Source: Scalesia atractyloides (taxonomy: Eukaryota > Streptophyta > Magnoliopsida > Asterales > Asteraceae). From it: 64,000 bases of DNA. The stretch covers positions 35,093,476-35,157,475 of the forward strand of contig CAMTDV010000022.1 in NCBI GenBank assembly GCA_947069175.1, given 5' to 3'. The notes beneath the pieces were generated by a model that saw only the letters and a program-made list of their open reading frames with translations, made no database searches and was not told the DNA's origin. Position numbers and translations under genes: made by a program. Positions 57,501 through 64,000 of the stretch are shown piece after piece; within the stretch, counting starts at the first letter, position 1; the number at the start of each line of letters is the position of its first letter.

Positions 57501-58579
57501 GGAGCTGTAGAACAACTCCGGAGAAGCTCCGGTCAACTTTCCAGCGAACTCTTTTGGACTTTTTGCTCCATGCATGCTTATGCGAGTTTACGTAGCTTTT
57601 TATTTTCCGGCAACATTTCTCCTTTATGGTAAGTGCATCATTTCACTTATCTCATCTAAATCAGTTTTTGAGTTGTTTAAATGTTCGCTTCGCGACGGTC
57701 CCAAGGGTGTTTGGTAGCGGCGACATAAGTGGTGTTGCATCACGACAGAGAACCGAAAACGGAGCCGCCCTCTGGCCACCAAACAAGCCGTTAAACAGCG
57801 GTTGTGATATAGTGGGGGCGGTCTGGCATGGTAATGGTAGCGACACCGCAGTCGGCAGCTGCTCGGCTGGCCGGCGTTGCGGTGGTGGTGGACGGTTAGG
57901 GTTGGCTCGGGTCTTGTTTCAATTCGATTTCGGGGCAGATTTGGTTTAGGTTCAGGTTCCGAGTCCGGATCAACACGGGTCAACCAACCAGTTTTGGTGT
58001 TCGGTCATTCAGTTCATGCAGTCCATTCAGTCCAGTTAGGTTCAGTCGGGTTCACTCAGTTCTACTCGTTACACTTGTTTCATATTTGGTCTCGGGACAA
58101 ATTTCGGTTAAGGCCAACACAAGTCACACCGGTCAAATTTGGATGCTTCAGGTCAACGCGGTTAACCAGGTCAACTCGGTTTAACCCGGTCAATAGGTCG
58201 ACAAGAGATGTGGTATAATTTAAACGACCTGAATTAGATTACATTAACACGGAACCGAGCTCTAAACACCGAACCGACTAACAAAATCATATTGTAAATA
58301 TCGAACTAACAAATATGACTTGCGTATATGATAGTTAAAAATCGAACAACAGTATCATAACAAAAATTGTATACAAATTATATATTGATTTAGTATTCGA
58401 CAACTATACGAAAGTTATATATAATATGGTTGAATTATTGTTGCGTTTTGAAAATATATCGACACCTGTATTGTCGTGTAATTCCTAAAATAGGGGAAAC
58501 TCTACCCATTTTTTTCACGTAAAATATAAAGTTAAAATTTACATTTTTATTTCAAAATCAACGGAAACACGTCGGGAAT

Positions 58580-58855
58580 TCGAAAACTATACAAAATAAA
58601 TATATTGTTTTATATTTATTTCTAACATCGAAAATCCGAATACTTATTTCAAACGTCGGATAATTTTATAAAATAAATATCATGTTTTATATTTATTTCA
58701 AACATCGACGATTCGGATATTTTATAAAATAAATATAATGTTTTATATTTAATTCAAACATCTACAATTCGGGCACTTTTATTTCAAACGTCGACAATTT
58801 AGAGGTTATATAAAATAAATATAATTATTTTATATTTATTTCCAACGTCTACACC
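58580..58855. repeat. Tandem repeat of about 55 bp in the GypC LTR
   Basis: About five imperfect units of TTTTATATTTATTTCAAAC, then an ATCGACGATTCGG-like segment and AAAATAAATATAATG. Confidence 0.8.
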
Positions 58856-59689
58856 AAGTACGTTACTTTGCCATAAGATTATAACAAGCATACGGTTATA
58901 TAATTAGTTTATTAATTATAAACCATACACAAGACTATCGTTTCAGGTACACTACGTTTTATATATATGGATGCATCAACGTATATAACGACTATTTGGG
59001 AACCGCGCGAATACATTGCACGAGTCTATGACGTGTACTATCTTTATAAGAATAAGTGATTACATACACGTATGACCATCCGAGACGACTAACACAGTTT
59101 CATAAAATATATTTATATCTTTACATAAATATATATTCTAATTCACTCGAAAACTAAGTCGTTTCCAAGACTTAGTATTTATCCTGATTATAAACCGGAT
59201 AAACAACCATAGATGGTTATTTCAAAGCAAGGTAACAACACTTTCATACAATCGTACGGTTAAAGATTCAGTAGAACTCGGTGACACATAGTCTAGCTAT
59301 GTCATATTTAGAAACTTATAAGCTATTCCTTGATTGGAACAATATAGATTGCATGCGAGCTAGTTTATGCTTGGAAATGAATTATGGATTTCGTTATGCT
59401 AGCTTGTACTGGACATCGAGGTGAATTCATAACACCCACTTTTTACAGTTCAACATTCTCATAAATGTTTTCGGGGGTTAAAAGACATGCAAGTTTTGCA
59501 AAAGTACACAATATTTCGATGAACGAAACAACAGATTTCTAAACCATGTTGCAAATGAATTTCAATAAACTTAAATGGTTTACGAAAGGTTTATGCTAAA
59601 CATATAGGGTTTACAAAACACTCACGTATTTTTGAAACATGCATGAGTTTCATGACTAGTGATGGGAAGGTCCTAGTTACAACGGGACT

Positions 59690-59880
59690 AGTTTGTCCTG
59701 CATACATGTAAGGGGATGGTTGGTCCTGCTTACAAACACAAGGACTGGTTTATCCTACATACGAGTAAGGGGACTAGTTGCTCCTGCTTACAGACTCAAG
59801 GACTGAGTTGTCCTACATACAAATAAAGGGAATAGTCCTGCTTATAAACAAAAGGACGGGATTGTCCTCTACTCAACAAT
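59690..59880. repeat. Tandem repeat of about 30/60 bp in the GypC LTR
   Basis: Alternating GGACTAGTTTGTCCTGCATAC and GGTCCTGCTTACAAACACA modules, about three double units. Confidence 0.8.
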
Positions 59881-60405
59881 AAGGGCCGTAGGGCCGCACA
59901 AAGTTGTACAGTGAAGTCCTCGATACTTATCGTAACTATAACTGCCTGCTAGTCTACCGTCATGAGTAAACGGTTTGGCGAGGCACTTACTAGCTTGGGT
60001 TGGGTTATAGGCTCAAGCGGACATCTTGTCTTTCTCGTATGCGGACATGACGGTTATTTAAGTAATACAAAAAACAAGGTTTTAAATTGACATGCCGAGA
60101 AAAAAATGGTTTTATTACGTTTTCTCAAAACATATATAAACCGGTTATCAAAAAGATTTATTTTAAATCTTATTTTTGGATGAACTATGAACTCGCCACC
60201 TTTATGTTGGTTTTTTCCATGTTGTTTCTCAGGTTTCAAAAATCAAACTAAGGCACAATTGGAAGAGGAGAACCCTTTGGGATTCGAGTGTTTAGCAGAT
60301 GTTCAACTTTGAGAAGTCTTAGCATTATTTACTTCCACTGTGAAATTAAGATACTAGTTGATCACGCCCGGCTCTGATGTAATCGATTTATCGGGTGTGA
60401 CAGAT

Positions 60406-60419
60406 TGGTATCAGAGCCA
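60406..60419 (+). other. Primer-binding site of GypC (initiator-Met tRNA)
   Basis: TGGTATCAGAGCCA starts four bases after the LTR end at 60402. Confidence 0.93.
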
Positions 60420-63290
60420 TAGGTTTAGCGAATTAGGTTTTTGTGGAGATACCTAGGCTTTAACCTCACTTTCCTCTAGGGACTTAGATTATTAAGACTT
60501 TGACTACATATAGAACGCCTAGCACTCGAATCTGGGTTCCAACCGTGGCCGAAACAATGAGTAAACATTTTGGTTTTAAACATATGCTAGTAATGTGTTT
60601 AATACACGAGACACGAAACAATTACGTATAGTAAGAAAAACCTTGAGAGTCTTGGTAACATGCATTTAGGACCTTTGGGAAACTCTTGTCGAAAACTTAT
60701 GTCGAAATCTATCAATGGTCACCGCTATTGGACTAATTACGATATTATTAGATGCTATATAATGATTTATTTCATTTCATGAACATAGTAGTGCATTTGC
60801 GTATACATCCACATTGCATGATGCACCTCATGTTTCCTGTACGGAAAAGTGTTGTTACAAAATTTTTTTTCCTCACTCTCTAACCGAACCATGCATTCTC
60901 GATGATGCGATCAACCATCGGTCTTCGATCATCTCATAGCCACAGTTTATGATCTACTAGTCTCTGCATCCGTACCAGTCACTCTCACCAACAAGTATGG
61001 AACGCCTACTGAGTAGCGGCTCGCCGGAACAATTCTAATTATTGAGCTCAAGTGATTGGAGAACTACTCTCCCGATGTCCAAACTAACTTCCTACAAGTA
61101 AGGACACACCTAAATGAAGTTATCTTAGTGATTTCATGTTGAGTCATTCTTTTTCTATTGATCAAAAGCTCAGAACATGAGGATGCTCAGAAAAATCATG
61201 CAAGGTAATTTATCATTACGAATGCACACGTAATCATAATTTGCAGTGCATGAGAATCTTAGTAGACGATGTGGGTCAAACTAATGGTCACAACCTATTC
61301 TAAAGTCTCAAGTTGTTCATCGAGACTTGATCCCCTAAGCGATAAAACGCTAACTAGAGCAATTGCAACAACACCCCACAACACGGTATCTGCTCTCGTT
61401 GACTGCGGTGAACCTCGTTCAAGTGATTAGTCTTACCATTTTATCAACAAGTACATCCTTCTGTTGGATTATCTCAATTTCTATTTATAACTAGGATAGT
61501 GACTATAATTCTTGTGAGAATGGAACCATTTCCGATTGTAGCAGTAGTCGCTATATAATCTCTCATTGAACCCAACTAGAATTAAATGCCTTCCCCTGGT
61601 GTTTCCCCATTGTTCATGAATCTGACTCTTATGTTTTATTCATTTTTTTGGTAATTTATTTTAACCTTAGTATGATTTTCCACAACTATGAGTTACTTAA
61701 ATGTATTCTTTTGATTGTTTTGAATCACATGTACTGTCCAATATTGTACCTGTTATTTTGGAGGACATAAAAATTGGATAATACAAGAATTTTCCATAAA
61801 TGAAGTTATGAGATTCAAAAAGTATGTTTTTGCAATAATCATTGAAATGCTCAAAGATTTTACAAAGGATCACACACCACATGAACAAACTGAGTGAAAA
61901 GTATAGGGTAGGGTATCACGAATCATTATGACCGAAACATATTGTTTTGCAAATAAGTTTGAACTATAACCGTATTTTACACTAAGGGAGGATTTTGAAA
62001 TCATCTTATTATGAATGAACCTTGTTGGAATACCCAACGGAAAAATTGTCAAAATTTTTATAACGTTTCTCAGCCTCTAGTTTTTTTAATGATACATTTA
62101 GTAAATACATCATGGTAAGTGTGATCTTAAATTATACAATTATTTTGGAAAACAAATATTAATGTATGTGGTAAACTAAGGAATTGTATAAAGTATCTTT
62201 ATACCTTTAAACTTTGCAAACACTAGTTCTCATCGAATCCACACACTTCGATTGGTTCCATATGACCAATTGATCATCGCTCCAATTGCACATTGGTATC
62301 CGCTGTATACCCGTGTCAATTCCTTGTGCCCTTAGACTTCGGTATTTAGTCAGCCTCGTAATATTTTCATACCAGACATCTTATTGGTTAATTTTCAACA
62401 ACCGATACAATGACTTAATTTCACTACTCATTGCTAATAGCGAGATGTGTCTTTTACTCGCGAATATAATTGACCCCTGTTAAGTTCGATTCATGCGATT
62501 CAGTATTTCTAGATCTAGTAATGAGCATACTTTTTAATGCGAATCACGTGTGGATGTGAATCTCATTTCTATAGCCAAATACATACATATGAGCATTTTT
62601 GTAAAGGTATTATGTTAAACACTAAAATTTTCAAAGGTCAACAACGTATAGTAGTACCCTTTCCCTTCTTACTATTGAGGCACTGAAAAATGCGTCATGC
62701 TCTTTCTATGTTCGACCTAGTTTATGGCATCTGCTCGAATTGGTGTAGTAATGTGCTACCTAATTCTCCAACCGAAATGATTATTGAATACATTTTTCTA
62801 TTACTTAGCGGTTCACCGTAGTAACCATTCTTGTATTTCAATGGTTTTCCTTTGTACAGTAGGACCATCAATTAGAATGCACATATATTTTGGTGCATAT
62901 TGATCTTCATTGACAATCTCAGAGCACTGTTGATTTTCGCGACTTTTTTTAGATAAACTAATTCAAACACTAAACTAGTAATTAACGAACTTTTTACTTA
63001 GCCGCGTTATTCCTACCCCTATAGGGGAAAGTAAAAATGGAAAGTCGGCGAAATCGTTCATCAAAAGGGTCATGGCAACACATTGTGTGTTAATTGTTGT
63101 CGTCTCTCTGAGAGACAATTGTTTTCGCCAAGCCCTATTAGACCTTGTTAATCGCTAGTGATACTCGTACAAAAGTGAGTACTAGAATTCTATATAAACC
63201 GTATGGACAAGTTACTATACCTTATTCTCTTTTCGACAAGACTCCTTTGAAGACGACTCGAACTAAATTTCGAGGACGAAATTTCTTTAA
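60420..63290 (+). other. GypC internal region, no recognisable gene
   Basis: I see no gag, protease, RT or integrase motif on either strand over 2.9 kb. The only coding trace is at the right end (about 63255-63285), reading NFEDEIS. Composition is AT-rich with short frames only. Confidence 0.7.
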
Positions 63291-63301
63291 CAGGGGGAGA
63301 A
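63291..63301 (+). other. Polypurine tract of GypC
   Basis: CAGGGGGAGAA directly precedes the LTR start TGTGACAAATCGG. Confidence 0.9.
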
Positions 63302-64000
63302 TGTGACAAATCGGTAATTTTCGAGTTATAATTACATGAATAACAAACATTAGGATGAAAATAAATAGTGTATAAGACGTAAATGAACTTAATTAGGCCT
63401 ATTGAAGTGCCTAGGAACGTCTAACCGACTTTACAGTACGTGAATGTTAATTTGTAGAGAGACTGTTGAACGATAAGCGGTAATGAACTGATACCGGAAA
63501 AAATAGTGACAAAACCGATAAATATGGATTTTAATACAAAAAAATTATACATATGAACTTAGTTTTGCGAATTTATTATGTTTTCGATCGTCACAAAACG
63601 CAATTTTAACGCAACTGACGAACGTGAGCGTCAAACACCTTCCGACATAATTTTACATGTTTTTGAACCTCATATACTATTATATGACGTCCCATGAAGT
63701 TCGGGTTCAAAAATGGGCTTCAGAAATGTAAAATTGGCCATGCACACGATTAGAAATGGACTAACGGGCTTTGGGCCCAACCCACCCAAAACCCTAGTAT
63801 ATAAGTATCTCTAAGTCCCATTTCTATTCATTCCTCAAAAACCATAGCCCCCACACCCCCATATGCTCTCTCTCTCCAACTTATCTGGCCGGTCGGCGGT
63901 GCACGGACGCTTTCTGGCGACCGGTGATTTTTCCGACGACATTTCCGGCGAAACTTTTTCGTACCAACACCCTACCCCCACTAAACCAAACGTCCCGGAC
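63302..64000 (+). repeat. GypC 3' LTR, cut by window end
   Basis: It begins TGTGACAAATCGG. The last 20 bases align with the start of the 5' LTR remnant at 57443. A TATA box (TATATAAG, 63798-63805) is followed by a CT-rich stretch (CTCTCTCTCTCC near 63870), a usual plant leader feature. Confidence 0.88.
63798..63805 (+). promoter_or_regulatory. TATA box in the GypC LTR
   Basis: TATATAAG, about 70 bp before a pyrimidine-rich stretch; probable RNA polymerase II promoter of the element. Confidence 0.6.

Larger units (their letters stand above)
57443..60402 (+). repeat. GypC 5' LTR, start missing
   Basis: It ends TCGGGTGTGACA at 60402, followed by the PBS. Its first bases (CTAAACCGAACATCCCGGAC) match the last bases of the window (CTAAACCAAACGTCCCGGAC), which belong to the 3' LTR. 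Hence about 700 bp are missing at the left and the full LTR would be about 3,640 bp. 57620-58220 is relatively GC-rich with repeats of GGTCAACYCGGTT type; its open frames look like chance. Confidence 0.85.
57443..64000 (+). mobile_element. GypC: gypsy-type element with a noncoding interior
   Basis: The 5' LTR remnant (57443-60402), PBS (60406-60419), internal region (60420-63290), PPT (63291-63301) and 3' LTR (63302 to beyond the window) are all on the plus strand. The interior is only about 2.9 kb and holds no frame above about 65 codons and no retroelement motif. Just before the PPT, ATTTCGAGGACGAAATTTC encodes the NFEDEIS-type tail seen at the end of chromovirus pol. It is either a deletion derivative (LARD-like) or a badly decayed Tekay relative. 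Confidence 0.82.

Noticed and set aside
57624..58218. Overlapping open frames of 107-119 codons on both strands in a GC-richer stretch, resembling a host gene exon
   Set aside because: The region lies inside the GypC LTR, between an LTR start that matches the window end and the PBS at 60406. The frames consist of simple repeats (GGTCAAC, GGTTCAG) and read open on both strands, as expected from composition.

Overview
This is plant nuclear DNA: AT-rich, with no recognisable host gene, built from nested and rearranged LTR retrotransposons. The Copia elements carry an extra 3' reading frame of a type I associate with Asteraceae (daisy family) elements, so an Asteraceae genome is my best guess. 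That is inference from memory of protein families, not a database result. I name four groups: Copia-1, Copia-2 (with a related fragment, Copia-3), GypA (Tekay/Del-type Ty3/gypsy, LTR about 2.9-3.0 kb) and GypC (Ty3/gypsy, LTR about 3.6 kb by inference).

Left block, 1-34040. A minus-strand GypA element (GypA-1) has its 5' LTR at 30652-33536, its primer-binding site at 30633-30646, its leader at 30052-30632 and its gag in two pieces (14919-14333 and 1534-1241). Copia-2 (14936-30046, target duplication GGAAA) sits just upstream of the gag start. Copia-1 (1535-14327, target duplication TGACT, LTRs about 97% identical by eye) sits inside gag. A further GypA LTR ends at 1240 against the gag remnant. 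Another GypA LTR piece (20794-22968) lies inside the Copia-2 pol gene.

Both Copia elements have the order LTR, leader, gag with a long coiled-coil extension, PR-IN-RT-RH, internal PPT-like tract, conserved noncoding spacer, ORF2, PPT, LTR. All coding regions are broken. In each element the leader and the spacer before ORF2 share an element-specific short motif: CGGATT in Copia-1, the palindrome CTCGTACGAG in Copia-2. Both ORF2 frames follow a splice-acceptor-like sequence.

Middle block, 33537-44135. A Copia-3 fragment is followed by GypA-2 (minus strand): 3' LTR, degraded gag-PR-RT-RH-IN-chromodomain, and a truncated 5' LTR joined directly to gag. Then come AT-rich sequence and a probable unrelated LTR fragment carrying an (AT)n tract and a 30-bp minisatellite.

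Right block, 44136-64000. A GypA LTR runs into a recent three-copy tandem array of a 3.81-kb unit (46075-57500). Each unit is itself a partial duplication: LTR end, chromodomain tail, LTR end again, integrase. Each unit ends with about 56 bp from the GypC LTR. The array abuts GypC (plus strand): 5' LTR truncated at its start, PBS, about 2.9 kb internal region with no coding signal, PPT, and a 3' LTR cut by the window end.

No gene here looks intact. The most interesting signals are the nascent satellite-like array and the shared ORF2/spacer/motif architecture of the two Copia elements.
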